A stretch of DNA of 41,445 nucleotides from Pelosinus fermentans (GCA_002434245.1 DJJR01000044.1:1-41445), one strand, 5' to 3'; shown: positions 23,498-33,727, numbered from the stretch's first letter. Numbers and translations are program-made. Notes: generated from the sequence alone by a model not told the origin.

Positions 23498-25081
23498 ATG
23501 AAAGATTGGATAACAGCACATAAGCGAATCACATTCATTGTACTAAGTATGCTCTGTACAGTACTTGTTCTTTGGCAAGTATTTGCCGTTAAAATTAGAC
23601 AGGATATACAAGACACCCTTATTCAGCGGGTCAGCCAGCAAGTCAACGGACAGCTGACAGTGGGAAGCGTTGATTTATCATTATCTGGCCGCATTAAAAT
23701 CCAGAATGTCTCCCTCTATGATCAGCAGGGGGCTCTTTTAGCACAGGTTCCAGTAATCAAAATGCAGTATCGCTGGTCTGATTTGACTGGCGGCAGCCTC
23801 GGATTACCCAAAATTGAAACGGTGACTTTAGAAAGAGGAGAACTTTGGCTAAAACAGTCCAATGATCATTTTAACTGGGATGACTTACTCAAAAAAGAAC
23901 AGGATGAATCGACTTCCTTTCGCAGTAAAGTCGAATTAGAAGACGGAAAAATACATATTGAAACCCCTCTGTTTTCTCAATTATTAGAAAATGCAACAGG
24001 TACGATTGACTGGCAAAACAACCCGGAGATGACAATTGCTCTTAATGGTAAAGCGGATCAAAGCCTAGTGAACGTAAACGGACAATGGGGAGAAAATCTT
24101 CCTGGAGATTTTAATATCCAAATTGATACTCTTGATGCACTCAAATTTAAAGAGCTTTTTACGGATACAGCCTATTCTCTGGAAGCGGGCACGATACAGC
24201 CATTACAGATTACAGTAAAACAAGACACCAAAGGAACGCTGCATTATCAGGCAGAAGGCAGTTTCTCTGATCTGAAATTAACTGGTAAAGTGGGAATACA
24301 GGAAGGACAGGGAAAGTTCAGCAGTAACGAAACAGGGCTGCATTTCAAAGACGTAAGCCTATTGATTTCTGGTCAACCGGCACAAGGTCAAGGTACTATT
24401 TCCTGGATGGATGGTACGGGCGTCCTTAATTTTTCTTTGACTCTGCCTGATGCTGACCCTGCCGCTTTTGTATCGGGAATTACTGCAATGCGTCCGTTAG
24501 CCTTACAAGTGCAAATTGCCGGACCTATTGCTCAGCCTCATATCACAGGTAATTTCAGTCTGCCTCAAATCAGTTTCAGCAGTATGGCAGTCAACGGAGT
24601 TACAGGCAATTTTCGTTATACTGACAATACAGTACTGCTGCAGCAGGTACAAGGCACTGCTTATCAGGGAAATGTAGCAGCCAGCGGGTCTGTAATGACA
24701 GAAGATCAAAGCTATGAATTGGATGTAAACGGACAAGGTCTTAATAGTTCACAATTAACAGACAAAGATGTTCAAGGCCCCCTTGCCTTTAACGGTCATG
24801 TCAGCGGTAAAGGTGAGACGGCTGTCACAAAAGGAAACTTTAGCATATACGACGGCAAAACTTATGGGCTTGCTTTTCAGAAGATGACAGGCTTATTTGT
24901 AAAGAAAGGAACTACTACGGATATTTCCGGAATCGCCATTCAAACTGCTTATGGAACCATCTATCCTGAGCAACTCAGCCAAGAAGCCCTAGAAAGGCTG
25001 AAACAGCAAGATATTCCTGTCTCCAAAGGAGAACTAAAGCAAGCAGTGACTAATAAACTCCTTGAAAAGCTAATACGCTGA
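23498..25081 (+). CDS. AsmA/TamB-like envelope protein
   Basis: A 527-residue protein with one N-terminal membrane anchor (about 12-30) and a long beta-rich extracytoplasmic body. Marks are VNGQLTVGSVDLSLSGRIKIQNVSLYD at the start of the body, as in AsmA N-terminal regions, and repeated strands such as LALQVQIAGPIAQPHITGNF, typical of AsmA/TamB/DUF748 bridge-like proteins. Such proteins move phospholipid or help protein insertion between inner and outer membrane, so it supports a diderm cell. ATG after GAAGGGGGCTTAC. It is alone, divergent from tonB, and followed by a hairpin element. Confidence 0.8.
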   Translation: MKDWITAHKRITFIVLSMLCTVLVLWQVFAVKIRQDIQDTLIQRVSQQVNGQLTVGSVDLSLSGRIKIQNVSLYDQQGALLAQVPVIKMQYRWSDLTGGSLGLPKIETVTLERGELWLKQSNDHFNWDDLLKKEQDESTSFRSKVELEDGKIHIETPLFSQLLENATGTIDWQNNPEMTIALNGKADQSLVNVNGQWGENLPGDFNIQIDTLDALKFKELFTDTAYSLEAGTIQPLQITVKQDTKGTLHYQAEGSFSDLKLTGKVGIQEGQGKFSSNETGLHFKDVSLLISGQPAQGQGTISWMDGTGVLNFSLTLPDADPAAFVSGITAMRPLALQVQIAGPIAQPHITGNFSLPQISFSSMAVNGVTGNFRYTDNTVLLQQVQGTAYQGNVAASGSVMTEDQSYELDVNGQGLNSSQLTDKDVQGPLAFNGHVSGKGETAVTKGNFSIYDGKTYGLAFQKMTGLFVKKGTTTDISGIAIQTAYGTIYPEQLSQEALERLKQQDIPVSKGELKQAVTNKLLEKLIR

Positions 25082-25129
25082 GTTTCAGAAAAAAATGTTG
25101 CGAGTTCTTTAAAACATATAAAACGATTT

Positions 25130-25225
25130 GAACCACAAAGACGCAAAGGACACAAAGGGGATTTAATTATATTTTTTGTGCACTCCTTTGGGTGCCGCGT
25201 CAGCGGCATTGTGCCTTTGTGGTTC
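25130..25225. repeat. Dispersed hairpin element, copy 5 (CACAAAG type)
   Basis: The left arm GAACCACAAAGACGCAAAGG pairs with the right arm ending GTGCCTTTGTGGTTC. A small inner hairpin (GCCGCGTCAGCGGC) sits in the right half. The 20 or so bases before it (ACATATAAAACGA) recur before copy 7. Confidence 0.85.
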
Positions 25226-25273
25226 ATTATTTCTTTTATGTTTTACTTGCAAAGCAAATTTAATAATATGAAA

Positions 25274-25321
25274 AAACAGGACAAATTCCTGCATGATTAA
25301 TACCCTTTGCAGGGATTTGTC
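25274..25321 (-). terminator. Terminator of the xylose operon
   Basis: The minus strand GACAAATCCCTGCA pairs with TGCAGGAATTTGTC (one mismatch) and is followed by CTGTTTTTTC. It lies 28 bases after xylH. Confidence 0.8.
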
Positions 25322-25348
25322 TTTCTCCAGTATTATTACCTTCATACG

Positions 25349-26533
25349 CTACCGCTTATTTTTTGTAGCAATATCCACCCAAACCGCCAGTACGAGTATC
25401 GACCCTTTGACAATAAACTGCCAAAAAGTTTCGATATTTAGCATACTCATACCATTATCCAAACTTGCCATTACCAGCGCACCGACAATCGCGCCACCGA
25501 CGCTGCCTATACCGCCCATCAGACTGGCTCCCCCGATGACACAGGCCGCAATGGCATCCATTTCAGCGTTTTGCCCAGCCGCTACCGAAGCTGCATTCAA
25601 TCGGGAACAAAGGAGTATTCCGGCAATAGAGACCAATAAACCATTAATGGCAAATATACTCAATGTCATTTTCGTAACATTGATACCTGATAATTTAGCC
25701 GCCTCTGCATTGCCGCCAATTGCATACACTCGGCGTCCAAATACGGTTTTAGTCAAAACGTAAGAAAAAGCAACAGCCATGATTGCCAGAATGAGCACCG
25801 GCACAGGAACCCCCTGGTAAGAATTAAGAATGATAATAAGTAAACCAATTACTGCGGCAGCAAAAGCAATTTTTGCAATTTCAACGGACATTGATGGGAC
25901 TGTCAAACCGTATTGGGAATGAAGTTTTCGACTTGAGAGAGAGTTATAAACAAGAAATGTAACAGCGATTATACCTAGGAAAATTCCAATCCCATCAACT
26001 AGATATGCATTCCCCACAAAACGGATACTTGGGTCAAGAGAGGCAACAGTAGTTCCTTTAGTCATACCTACTAATATACCTCTAAATACCAGCATCCCCC
26101 CTAGAGTGACAATAAAAGCCGGTATTTTTTTGTAAGCAATTAACCATCCATTAAAAATACCAATCAGCAAACCAAGGACGAGAGTAATCCCGATCGCTAA
26201 AATTCCATCTATTTTGAGCCAAACATTAAGAACAGCTGTAATACCGCCCAGCAGTCCCATAAGCGACCCGACTGACAGATCAATATGTCCTGCAATAATG
26301 ATAAAAACCATACCGATAGATAAAATCCCCGTAATGGACATTTGCCGAAATAAGTTAGACAAGTTTCTGGAGGTTAGAAAATCCCCGTTTGTTGCCATGG
26401 TAAAGATAATCCAAATCGACACTAATGCTAAAATCATAGTATATGTCTTTACATCAAAACGAAACATAGATGCCAAGGATCTTTTTTTCTCACTGCCCAT
26501 CCCAACTGCTTCTTTCTTCAGCTCCGTTGTCAC
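25349..26533 (-). CDS. xylH: Xylose ABC transporter permease
   Basis: A 394-residue permease of the ribose/xylose (BPD_transp_2) family with about ten to eleven membrane segments. Marks are FRQMSITGILSIGMVFIIIAGHIDLSVGSLMGL, a family hallmark (given here by its ends only in meaning), and IAACVIGGASLMGGIGSVGG near the C-terminus. I choose the GTG at 26533, which overlaps the xylG stop as GTGA and has a run of seven G at the right distance; a later ATG (GMGSEKK) is possible. It is the last gene of the operon. Confidence 0.92.
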   Translation of the reverse strand: MTTELKKEAVGMGSEKKRSLASMFRFDVKTYTMILALVSIWIIFTMATNGDFLTSRNLSNLFRQMSITGILSIGMVFIIIAGHIDLSVGSLMGLLGGITAVLNVWLKIDGILAIGITLVLGLLIGIFNGWLIAYKKIPAFIVTLGGMLVFRGILVGMTKGTTVASLDPSIRFVGNAYLVDGIGIFLGIIAVTFLVYNSLSSRKLHSQYGLTVPSMSVEIAKIAFAAAVIGLLIIILNSYQGVPVPVLILAIMAVAFSYVLTKTVFGRRVYAIGGNAEAAKLSGINVTKMTLSIFAINGLLVSIAGILLCSRLNAASVAAGQNAEMDAIAACVIGGASLMGGIGSVGGAIVGALVMASLDNGMSMLNIETFWQFIVKGSILVLAVWVDIATKNKR

Positions 26534-28059
26534 GCAGTAGCCCCCCCTACAGCACAATGCATTATTTGTTCCTGATCCAAATTCTTATGGTTCAAGAATT
26601 CGCCTTTTATCCGCCCTTCATTCATAACCAGTATTCGATCAGACATTCCCAGAACTTCCGGCAAATCAGAAGAGATCATAATAATACCGATACCATCTGC
26701 AGCCAAGCGATTCATCAGATTATAAATTTCATATTTTGCACCAACATCAATGCCGCGGGTTGGCTCATCCAAAATCAGCACTTTCAATTTACGCAGCAGA
26801 TATTTTGCCAATACAACCTTTTGCTGATTTCCGCCGCTTAAGTTTTTAATACAAGTATCTAATCCAGGTGTTTTTATCTTTAATTTTGCGATATAATCAT
26901 TTGCATCTCTTAGTTCCTGACAATCATCAATGCAATCCATTGTCAATCGATACTTCTCAATAGTAGCCAGTGTCATATTTTCCCTGACAGACATAATCTC
27001 AATGATACCATGACGCTTGCGATCTTCCGGCACCATAGCAATTCCCTGCTGCAACGAATCATTCGGATGCTGAATGGACAATTGATTCCCTTCCAGATAA
27101 ACCTCCCCATGACATTTTCCATTATGAAAACCATAAATTGATGATACTAGATCTGTACGTCCAGCACCTACTAAGCCGGCGAAGCCTAAAATTTCCCCTC
27201 GCTTTAAGGAAAAATTAACATTATCGACTAGCTTTCTATTGGGATCACTTACATCATATACCGTATAATTTTTAACCGCAAAAACCTCTTGCTCTGTACG
27301 ATGTACCTCTTTAGGATATAAATCGGTAATTTCCCGGCCTACCATCATCTCCACAATCTCGTCCTTTGTCAGCGTATGGGTTACTTTAGAGCCAATAGAA
27401 CGTCCGTCACGAATAACGGTCACTGTATCCGCTAATCGAAGGACTTCATCCAGTTTATGAGATATGTAAATACAAGTAACGCCCTTAACCTTCAACCGTC
27501 CCAAAATATCCATCAGAATCTCTACTTCTCCCTCGGATAAGGAAGCTGTTGGCTCATCCAAAATAAGTAAAGTAGCATTTTTTGATAACGCCTTGGCGAT
27601 TTCAATCAACTGCTGCTGACCTGTTCCCAATTGTTTTACCAGTGTGTAAGGATTGACATCCAGCCTCATTTCCTTTAAAAGTTCTTGCGTTTTTGATAAC
27701 ATTGCCGGTATATGAATACGCCCATGAGAGCTAATTTCGTTACCGATAAAAATATTTTCATATACGGGAAGTTCTTTAAATAAAGCTAATTCTTGATGAA
27801 TGATTGCAATACCGGCTTTTTGTGCATCAGCAATATTTCGAATCATCATTTTCTCCTGATTAAAAACAATATCCCCCTGATAAGAGCCGTGGGGGTATAC
27901 ACCGCTCAGTATCTTCATTAATGTTGATTTACCGGCACCATTTTCACCGCATAAAGCATGAATCTCACCTCTTTTTACAGCAAAAGATACATTATTTAAG
28001 GCTCTCACCCCAGAGAATTCTTTGATAATTCTCTTCATCTCCAAAATCAAATCGTCCAT
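26530..28059 (-). CDS. xylG: Xylose ABC transporter ATPase (two-domain)
   Basis: A 509-residue protein with two ABC ATPase domains, as in RbsA/XylG/MglA. First domain: Walker A GENGAGKSTLMK (about 39), signature LGTGQQQLIEIAKAL, Walker B LLILDEPTASL. Second domain: the degenerate Walker A GLVGAGRTDLV usual for this family, signature LSGGNQQKVVLAKYL, Walker B LILDEPTRGIDVGAKYE. The ATG at 28059 is chosen because AGGAGATAAAA precedes it; longer frames run back through xylF. It lies 61 bases after xylF, across a stable hairpin, and overlaps xylH by four bases. Confidence 0.95.
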   Translation of the reverse strand: MDDLILEMKRIIKEFSGVRALNNVSFAVKRGEIHALCGENGAGKSTLMKILSGVYPHGSYQGDIVFNQEKMMIRNIADAQKAGIAIIHQELALFKELPVYENIFIGNEISSHGRIHIPAMLSKTQELLKEMRLDVNPYTLVKQLGTGQQQLIEIAKALSKNATLLILDEPTASLSEGEVEILMDILGRLKVKGVTCIYISHKLDEVLRLADTVTVIRDGRSIGSKVTHTLTKDEIVEMMVGREITDLYPKEVHRTEQEVFAVKNYTVYDVSDPNRKLVDNVNFSLKRGEILGFAGLVGAGRTDLVSSIYGFHNGKCHGEVYLEGNQLSIQHPNDSLQQGIAMVPEDRKRHGIIEIMSVRENMTLATIEKYRLTMDCIDDCQELRDANDYIAKLKIKTPGLDTCIKNLSGGNQQKVVLAKYLLRKLKVLILDEPTRGIDVGAKYEIYNLMNRLAADGIGIIMISSDLPEVLGMSDRILVMNEGRIKGEFLNHKNLDQEQIMHCAVGGATA

Positions 28060-28084
28060 TTTTATCTCCTCATATTTAAATTGA

Positions 28085-28109
28085 GCAGGTGGGATACAAC
28101 CCCACCTGC
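28085..28109 (-). promoter_or_regulatory. Stable hairpin between xylF and xylG
   Basis: GCAGGTGGG and CCCACCTGC pair perfectly with a 7-base loop. There is no T run after it on the coding strand, so it more likely protects the upstream xylF message (binding proteins are needed in excess) than ends transcription. Confidence 0.6.
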
Positions 28110-28120
28110 AATTTGAGTGA

Positions 28121-29200
28121 TTACTTAGGCCATTTGTCTTTAGGAACGTTTTTGTATACATCCTCCAATTTGTTATAGCCATCTTTAATAACCGTATCTG
28201 CCATATTTTTGGCATCCACAGCTATAGGCGTTAAGAGAATAGAGGGAACATCCTTGCTGCCGTTATTGACTACACCATCTGTTTTGATCTGATCCCCTTT
28301 GACAATCTTCACTGCAATTTCCGCTGCCGAAGGTGCTAGAAGTTTAATAGGTTTGTAGACGGTCATGGTCTGTGTTCCTTCTACAATTCTCTGGCAGCTA
28401 GCCAATTCAGCATCTTGTCCGGATATGGGTACTTTTCCTGCTAAATTTTGTGCACCTAGAGCCTGTACGGCACCGCCGGCAGTACTATCATTAGATGCTA
28501 CCACAGCATCAATCTTATTATTGTTAGCCGTTAATGCATTCTCCATGATCTTAAGAGCTTCTTCCGGCAGCCAATCTTTTACCCATTGGTCGCCAACGAT
28601 CTGGATATCGCCTTTAGCAATGAACGGTTTGAGCACATTCATTTGACCCTCACGAAAGAGTTTTGCATTATTGTCAACGGGAGAACCGCCCATTAAGAAA
28701 TAGTTGCCTTTTGGTACCAGATCAGTGATAGCTTTAGCCTGTAATTCGCCGACCTTCACATTATCAAAAGAAATATAGTAATCTACATCAGATTTTGTAA
28801 TTAGTCGGTCATAACTTAATACTTTAATGCCAGCCTTGTGGGCCTGTTCGATAATCGGCGCCAGAACATCTCCATTGTGGGGAATAATGACCAAGATATC
28901 TACGCCCTGGGAAATTAAATTCTCGCATTGTGAGAATTGGGTCTGATCATCCCCATTAGCTGACTGAACAACCACTTCTGCACCAAGTTCTTTGGCTTTA
29001 GCAACAAACATATCTCTGTCATGCTGCCATCTTTCCAGTCGTAAATCATCCATACTAAGACCAATCTTTACACTCTTGTTTTTCTGAGAGGAATCTTTGG
29101 AAGCAGTCGTTTCTTGCTTGGTACATCCGACCATCATGAATAAAGAAGTAATGCAGACCAACACCGTAATTAATAATCTCACACTATTTTTCTTAAACAC
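28121..29200 (-). CDS. xylF: Xylose-binding lipoprotein
   Basis: A 359-residue sugar-binding protein of the periplasmic-binding 4/RbsB fold. Lipoprotein signal ending FMMVGC (Cys about 26). Marks: KIGLSMDDLRLERWQHDRDMFV, typical of XylF; FSQCENLISQGVDILVIIPHNGD; and VVASNDSTAGGAVQALGAQ with GKVPISGQDAE for the second lobe. It delivers D-xylose to XylGH. The start is GTG with GGAGGGAATAGATT upstream. It follows xylA by 55 bases. The lipid anchor, instead of a free periplasmic form, is usual for Firmicutes. Confidence 0.94.
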   Translation of the reverse strand: MFKKNSVRLLITVLVCITSLFMMVGCTKQETTASKDSSQKNKSVKIGLSMDDLRLERWQHDRDMFVAKAKELGAEVVVQSANGDDQTQFSQCENLISQGVDILVIIPHNGDVLAPIIEQAHKAGIKVLSYDRLITKSDVDYYISFDNVKVGELQAKAITDLVPKGNYFLMGGSPVDNNAKLFREGQMNVLKPFIAKGDIQIVGDQWVKDWLPEEALKIMENALTANNNKIDAVVASNDSTAGGAVQALGAQNLAGKVPISGQDAELASCQRIVEGTQTMTVYKPIKLLAPSAAEIAVKIVKGDQIKTDGVVNNGSKDVPSILLTPIAVDAKNMADTVIKDGYNKLEDVYKNVPKDKWPK

Positions 29201-29255
29201 AATCTATTCCCTCCTATTATTAAGATCAAGCCCCGATCTCCCTAATTCCCAACCA

Positions 29256-30569
29256 TTACACCTCTAATAGATACCGATTTAAGATTCCTTTAATTTGTTC
29301 CTGACGGCCCGATTGATTCACAATTGGCTTATTCTGCAGCGCATAAGCTTCCAGCATATGAAAATCTGTCTTGCCTTCTATAATTGCAAGGCCAATCCCC
29401 TCCTTAAAGCTGTTATATCGTTCTCCAATTACATTTTCAAATACCTGATCTTCCTTTAGTTTGGCAGCCACTTTTAATCCTCTGGCAAAGGTGTCCATCC
29501 CAGCTATATGGGCATAAAACAGATCTTCCGGTTCAAAGGATTCCCGGCGTGGCTTAGCATCGAAATTCAAACCGCCCTTACCCAAGCCTCCGTTTTCCAG
29601 AATCTCATACATCGCCAGCGTAGTTTCATACAAGTCTGTGGGAAATTCATCCGTATCCCAGCCTATCAGCATATCCCCCTGATTGGCATCAACGGATCCA
29701 AGCATACCGTTGATCCTGCTAATCCTTAATTCATGCTGGAAGGTATGACCGGCCAGCGTAGCATGATTCGCTTCAATATTCATCTTGAAATCGTCCTGCA
29801 AATTGTAGTTCCGTAGAAATGCCATGGCCGTCTGCGCATCAAAATCATATTGATGTTTTGTTGGTTCTTTTGGCTTGGGTTCAATTAGGAATTGACCGGA
29901 AAAACCGATTTCCTTGGCATACGCCACCGCCATATGGAAAAATCGTGCCAAATTATCCAGTTCCAGCTTTAAATCCGTATTCAATAAGGTCACGTAACCT
30001 TCCCGGCCGCCCCAAAATACATAGTTATCTGCTCCCAATTCCTTGCCTGTTTCCAGTCCTTTTTTCACTTGAGCAGCTGCATAAGCAAATACATCCGCAT
30101 TGCAAGCGGTAGCCGCACCATGAAGAAAACGAGGATGAGTAAACATATTCGCCGTATTCCAGAGCAATTTGACCTTACTTGTCTTCAAATATTCTTTTAT
30201 CATAGTAATAATCTGGTCTAAATTCCCATTCGTTTCCTTAAGTGTCGCACCTTCCGGGGCAATATCCCTATCATGAAATGCAAAGAAAGGAACATCCAAT
30301 TTGTCAAACAACTCAAAGGCTGCTTCCACTCGTGCTTTGGCTCTATCCATTCCTTTATAGATATCCCAAGGTCTTAGCATCGTCCCACTGCCGAATGGAT
30401 CAGAACCATCATGAGTAAACGTATGCCAATAAGCAACTGAAAACCGCAAGTGCTCCTCCATCGTTTTGCCGGCCACCAATTCTTGCGGATTGTAATACTT
30501 AAAAGCCAGCGGATTTTGAGACTTAGGGCCCTCATAGGTAATTTTTTTAATCCCACTAAAATATTCCAT
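29256..30569 (-). CDS. xylA: Xylose isomerase
   Basis: A 437-residue enzyme turning D-xylose into D-xylulose; length and motifs match the class II xylose isomerases of Firmicutes. Active-site segments: [12 protein letters not shown] with catalytic His and Asp (about 99-105), [35 protein letters not shown] (metal Glu and Lys), [18 protein letters not shown], and [18 protein letters not shown] for the second metal site. ATG after CAGGAGGAGAAAAG. It follows xylB by 43 bases in the same direction. Confidence 0.97.
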   Translation of the reverse strand: MEYFSGIKKITYEGPKSQNPLAFKYYNPQELVAGKTMEEHLRFSVAYWHTFTHDGSDPFGSGTMLRPWDIYKGMDRAKARVEAAFELFDKLDVPFFAFHDRDIAPEGATLKETNGNLDQIITMIKEYLKTSKVKLLWNTANMFTHPRFLHGAATACNADVFAYAAAQVKKGLETGKELGADNYVFWGGREGYVTLLNTDLKLELDNLARFFHMAVAYAKEIGFSGQFLIEPKPKEPTKHQYDFDAQTAMAFLRNYNLQDDFKMNIEANHATLAGHTFQHELRISRINGMLGSVDANQGDMLIGWDTDEFPTDLYETTLAMYEILENGGLGKGGLNFDAKPRRESFEPEDLFYAHIAGMDTFARGLKVAAKLKEDQVFENVIGERYNSFKEGIGLAIIEGKTDFHMLEAYALQNKPIVNQSGRQEQIKGILNRYLLEV

Positions 30570-30612
30570 CTTTTCTCCTCCTGTTGTTATATACAGCTCG
30601 TAGCTGTCATCC

Positions 30613-32103
30613 TTAGATCACACTGAGTATTTCGAAGGAATCTTGAAGTGCACCGTACAATCGATGGTAAACCCCATATAAAGAATTGTATTTTTCTCTA
30701 TTAGCTGCAATCGGCTCCCTTTGTTCCACGGTTTTGATCATCACGCTGCACGCCTCTTCCACTCCGGCAAACTCTCCAGCTCCTACTGCAGCCAATATAG
30801 CAGCGCCAAAAGCAGGTCCTTCTACCGAATTCACCACATGAATGGGCAGCCCCAAAATATCAGCCAGTATTTGACGCCATAAAACACTTTTTGCTCCGCC
30901 GCCGCTCACTCGAATCTCATAAATAGGAATGTTTTGCTCCTGGATGATCTCCAAGGAATCACGCAGACCAAAACTGACACCTTCCAAAATGGCCCGAGTC
31001 ATATGCCCTCGACCATGATTCATAGTCAGCCCCACAAAAGTTCCCCTGGCATTTGGGTCACTATGGGGAGTTCTTTCTCCCATCAGATAGGGCAAAAAGA
31101 GCAATCCCTCGCTCCCAGGGGAAACTCTTGCTGCTTCTTCCAGCAAGACAGCATAACCAGCATTATCTAATTGACATACTTCTTCCACCCACCATTTCAG
31201 GCAGGAAGCAGCAGATAGCATGACTCCCATGACATGCCATTTTCCATTGGCATGACAAAAAGAGTGCAGGCGATTTTCGCTGTCAGCAGAATAATTCTCC
31301 TGGCAGGCAAATACCACCCCCGAGGTGCCTAATGCCACCGACACCGTACCGACCGTTACCACACCTGTACCCACCGCGCCGCTCGCCTGATCACCACCGC
31401 CCCCGGCAACAATCGTACCACTTTCAAGTCCCGTTTCCTGTGCAGCCTGCCTTGTTACGCTGCCTGTTACCTCATAGGATTCATAGCATCTAGGCAGTTT
31501 TTCCTCTGATAACCCCAGAATAGTAAGCATTTCTGACGACCAAGAACGATGAGCTACATCAAAAAACAAGGTTCCCGATGCATCGGATGTATCGGTTGCA
31601 TACTCCCCTGTCAATTTCCATCGTATGTAGTCTTTGGGCAATAATACGTGTTCAATCTGCTCATAAATCTCTGGACGATTCTTCCTTACCCATAGAACCT
31701 TGGGAGCGGTAAACCCCGTAAGCGCCTTATTGCCTGTATATTCGGACAATTTTTCTCCTAACTTTTCATTCAGCTCATCACATTCTTCCTGAGTACGTTG
31801 GTCACACCATAATAAGGCCGGCATCAGCACACGATTGTCTTTATCAAGCAGAACCAAGCCATGCATCTGCCCACTTAAGCCAATTCCCTCCACTTTAGCT
31901 GGTAATTCTTGAGGCTCAGTCAAAATCTCCCTGATTCCTTCACGGACAGCATTCCACCAATCCATAGGACTTTGTTCCGCCCAACCGACCTTAGGATAAT
32001 AGACAGGATACTCTTTTGTTACTGTTCGTAATACACTTCCCGCTTTACTTAATAACAGCAGTTTTACAGAAGATGTGCCTAAATCAATTCCTAAAAAGCT
32101 CAT
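30613..32103 (-). CDS. xylB: Xylulokinase
   Basis: A 496-residue FGGY-family kinase that phosphorylates D-xylulose for the pentose phosphate path. [15 protein letters not shown] begins the first actin-like domain, [13 protein letters not shown] carries the substrate region, [25 protein letters not shown] holds the catalytic Asp region, and [19 protein letters not shown] is the FGGY signature region with ATP contacts. First structural gene after the xyl operators. ATG at 32103 follows GGGGGGATAAGGCGGA. Confidence 0.96.
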   Translation of the reverse strand: MSFLGIDLGTSSVKLLLLSKAGSVLRTVTKEYPVYYPKVGWAEQSPMDWWNAVREGIREILTEPQELPAKVEGIGLSGQMHGLVLLDKDNRVLMPALLWCDQRTQEECDELNEKLGEKLSEYTGNKALTGFTAPKVLWVRKNRPEIYEQIEHVLLPKDYIRWKLTGEYATDTSDASGTLFFDVAHRSWSSEMLTILGLSEEKLPRCYESYEVTGSVTRQAAQETGLESGTIVAGGGGDQASGAVGTGVVTVGTVSVALGTSGVVFACQENYSADSENRLHSFCHANGKWHVMGVMLSAASCLKWWVEEVCQLDNAGYAVLLEEAARVSPGSEGLLFLPYLMGERTPHSDPNARGTFVGLTMNHGRGHMTRAILEGVSFGLRDSLEIIQEQNIPIYEIRVSGGGAKSVLWRQILADILGLPIHVVNSVEGPAFGAAILAAVGAGEFAGVEEACSVMIKTVEQREPIAANREKYNSLYGVYHRLYGALQDSFEILSVI

Positions 32104-32157
32104 TCCGCCTTATCCCCCCTTTGATCATTCGACAACTTTTTCCTTACTTCTACATAA

Positions 32158-32180
32158 GTTCGTTGCTCCGATAAACTAAC
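32158..32180 (-). promoter_or_regulatory. XylR-type operator, proximal to xylB
   Basis: GTTCGTTGCTCCGATAAAC followed by TAAC matches the distal operator at 19 of 23 positions. It lies 55 bases before the xylB ATG. Confidence 0.65.
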
Positions 32181-32241
32181 TAAATAAAAAAATATAGCGA
32201 AATGGTATCACCTCTCCTACATTCATACTATTATCTTCATT

Positions 32242-32264
32242 GTTTGTTGGTCAGATAAACTAAT
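32242..32264 (-). promoter_or_regulatory. XylR-type operator, distal to xylB
   Basis: GTTTGTTGGTCAGATAAAC followed by TAAT is very close to the Bacillus xylO pattern (AGTTTGTTT...CAACAAACTAA). It starts exactly 84 bases from the proximal site, eight helical turns. Confidence 0.75.
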
Positions 32265-32285
32265 TCTATATTTACATGCATATTC

Positions 32286-32318
32286 CTGCTAACTAAAACT
32301 AAATATTTTAGTTAGCAG
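32286..32318. repeat. Perfect 13-base-arm hairpin after xylR
   Basis: CTGCTAACTAAAA and TTTTAGTTAGCAG pair perfectly with a 7-base loop. It lies just after the xylR stop and before the xylB operators. It may terminate xylR transcription, though there is no clear T run. Confidence 0.55.
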
Positions 32319-32334
32319 CTGCCAAAAAGCATAT

Positions 32335-33504
32335 TCATGAAACCGGTGACGCATAGAGTCTGGAAATGACCAATGCAGCAGCTCCTATTGCACAGGCATG
32401 TATATTAAGCTGAGAAGGCAGTATTTTTACCGAAAAATATTTAGAGGCAAAACAGCGTTTCTCAGCCTCTTTTCTCAATTCATCCATCAGAATATCACCT
32501 GCTAAAGGCAGGCTATTTCCAATGATGACAAGCTGAGGATTAAATGCATTAATTAGATTGGCCACGCCAATACCAAGGTATTTGCCCACATACTCAAATG
32601 CCCTTCGAGACACATCGTCCCCTGCAATCGCGTTATCAATAACATTAAATATGGTCAAGTCTTCCACACATATATGCTCTTTCATATAGCGGAATAGGGC
32701 CTTTTCAGAAGAATATTCTTCCCAGCAGCCTGTATTGCCGCAAGAGCAAGGCACCCCATCAAGAGAGACTGTCATATGCCCAATTTCACCCGCCAATCCC
32801 CTTGATCCGCGATAAAGTTCATTATTAATAATAATTCCCGCTCCAATCCCCGTGCCTGCACTAATATATAAGAACTCATCTGCTCTTTTCCCTGCGCCGA
32901 ACCATTTTTCTCCAATGGCACCAGCATTGGCTTCATTATCAATAAACACCGGAACGCCAAATTTCTGCTCAATAATTGATCGAAGTTCAATATTCTCCCA
33001 CCCTAAATTAGGTGCCGATAAAATGAGTCCCTGTTCATAATTTACAATACCCGGGACACCAATTCCAATGCCAATGATACCGCGGACCGTCTGGGATGCA
33101 TTCTCAATCGTTTCCTGAATTAAGGTTTGCAAATCGGCAATCCTTTGCCCCGGCGAGGTGTGGGTGTGCAGCAAATCAATGCGCTTTTCCCAAATAATTT
33201 CCCCTGCAAAATTTGTCATAATACTTAAGATGTAATTGACTCCTAAATCAATACCAATAATATTGCCAACCTCTTTATTGATTGAAAGATTGACTGGCTT
33301 TCGACCGCCTTGTGATTCACCCGTTCCCATTTCTAAAACCAACTCTTCTGTAAGCAGTTCATCCACTAAAGCAGACACCGTTGACTTATTGAGTCCGGTG
33401 AATTTCGCAATTTCTGCCCTGGATATAGGTCTTTTTTTATATATGGTATTTAATACAATCATTTTATTAATCTGTTTTACTAACACTTGATCAGCAGTTT
33501 TCAT
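32335..33504 (-). CDS. xylR: XylR, ROK-family xylose repressor
   Basis: A 389-residue repressor. N-terminal winged helix (about 10-65) with ISRAEIAKFTGLNKSTVSALVDELL; ROK domain with IIGIDLGVNY, VFIDNEANAGAIGEKWFGAG, and the zinc site VPCSCGNTGCWEEYSSE (about residues 250-266). Xylose binding releases it from the xylO sites. It lies upstream of xylB in the same direction, with an operator of its own before the start, so it should repress itself and the operon. ATG after AGAGGATAAT. The length is normal. Confidence 0.94.
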   Translation of the reverse strand: MKTADQVLVKQINKMIVLNTIYKKRPISRAEIAKFTGLNKSTVSALVDELLTEELVLEMGTGESQGGRKPVNLSINKEVGNIIGIDLGVNYILSIMTNFAGEIIWEKRIDLLHTHTSPGQRIADLQTLIQETIENASQTVRGIIGIGIGVPGIVNYEQGLILSAPNLGWENIELRSIIEQKFGVPVFIDNEANAGAIGEKWFGAGKRADEFLYISAGTGIGAGIIINNELYRGSRGLAGEIGHMTVSLDGVPCSCGNTGCWEEYSSEKALFRYMKEHICVEDLTIFNVIDNAIAGDDVSRRAFEYVGKYLGIGVANLINAFNPQLVIIGNSLPLAGDILMDELRKEAEKRCFASKYFSVKILPSQLNIHACAIGAAALVISRLYASPVS

Positions 33505-33540
33505 ATTATCCTCTGTCCTGTTCCTATATTTGCAACAACA

Positions 33541-33563
33541 ATTAGTTTATCGCATAAACAAAC
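33541..33563 (-). promoter_or_regulatory. XylR-type operator before xylR
   Basis: Minus strand GTTTGTTTATGCGATAAAC followed by TAAT matches the distal xylB operator at 18 of 23 positions. It sits inside a larger inverted repeat, AACAATTAGTTT/AAACTAATTGTT (33537-33571), 36 bases before the xylR ATG. Confidence 0.7.
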
Positions 33564-33668
33564 TAATTGTTATTACTCTTCGTTGCATTCCCGTTAGAAT
33601 CCTGCTCACTAATTTTATTTTCATAACTTTTTCTAAAGAACACTTCGTCCTTTAAAATTAAGACCTTT

Positions 33669-33710
33669 GAACCACGAAGACGCGAAGAATAGGAAGAGCA
33701 CGAAGCAAAC
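33669..33710. repeat. Half copy of the dispersed hairpin element (CACGAAG type)
   Basis: GAACCACGAAGACGCGAAG and AGCACGAAG form a left arm; the matching right arm is missing. It lies between the amidase gene end and the xylR promoter. Confidence 0.6.
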
Positions 33711-33727
33711 ATATTTGAACAAGATTG

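Noticed and set aside
28085..28109. Terminator between xylF and xylG
   Set aside because: The stem is strong but lacks a T tract on the coding strand, and xylG has no promoter of its own that I can see.
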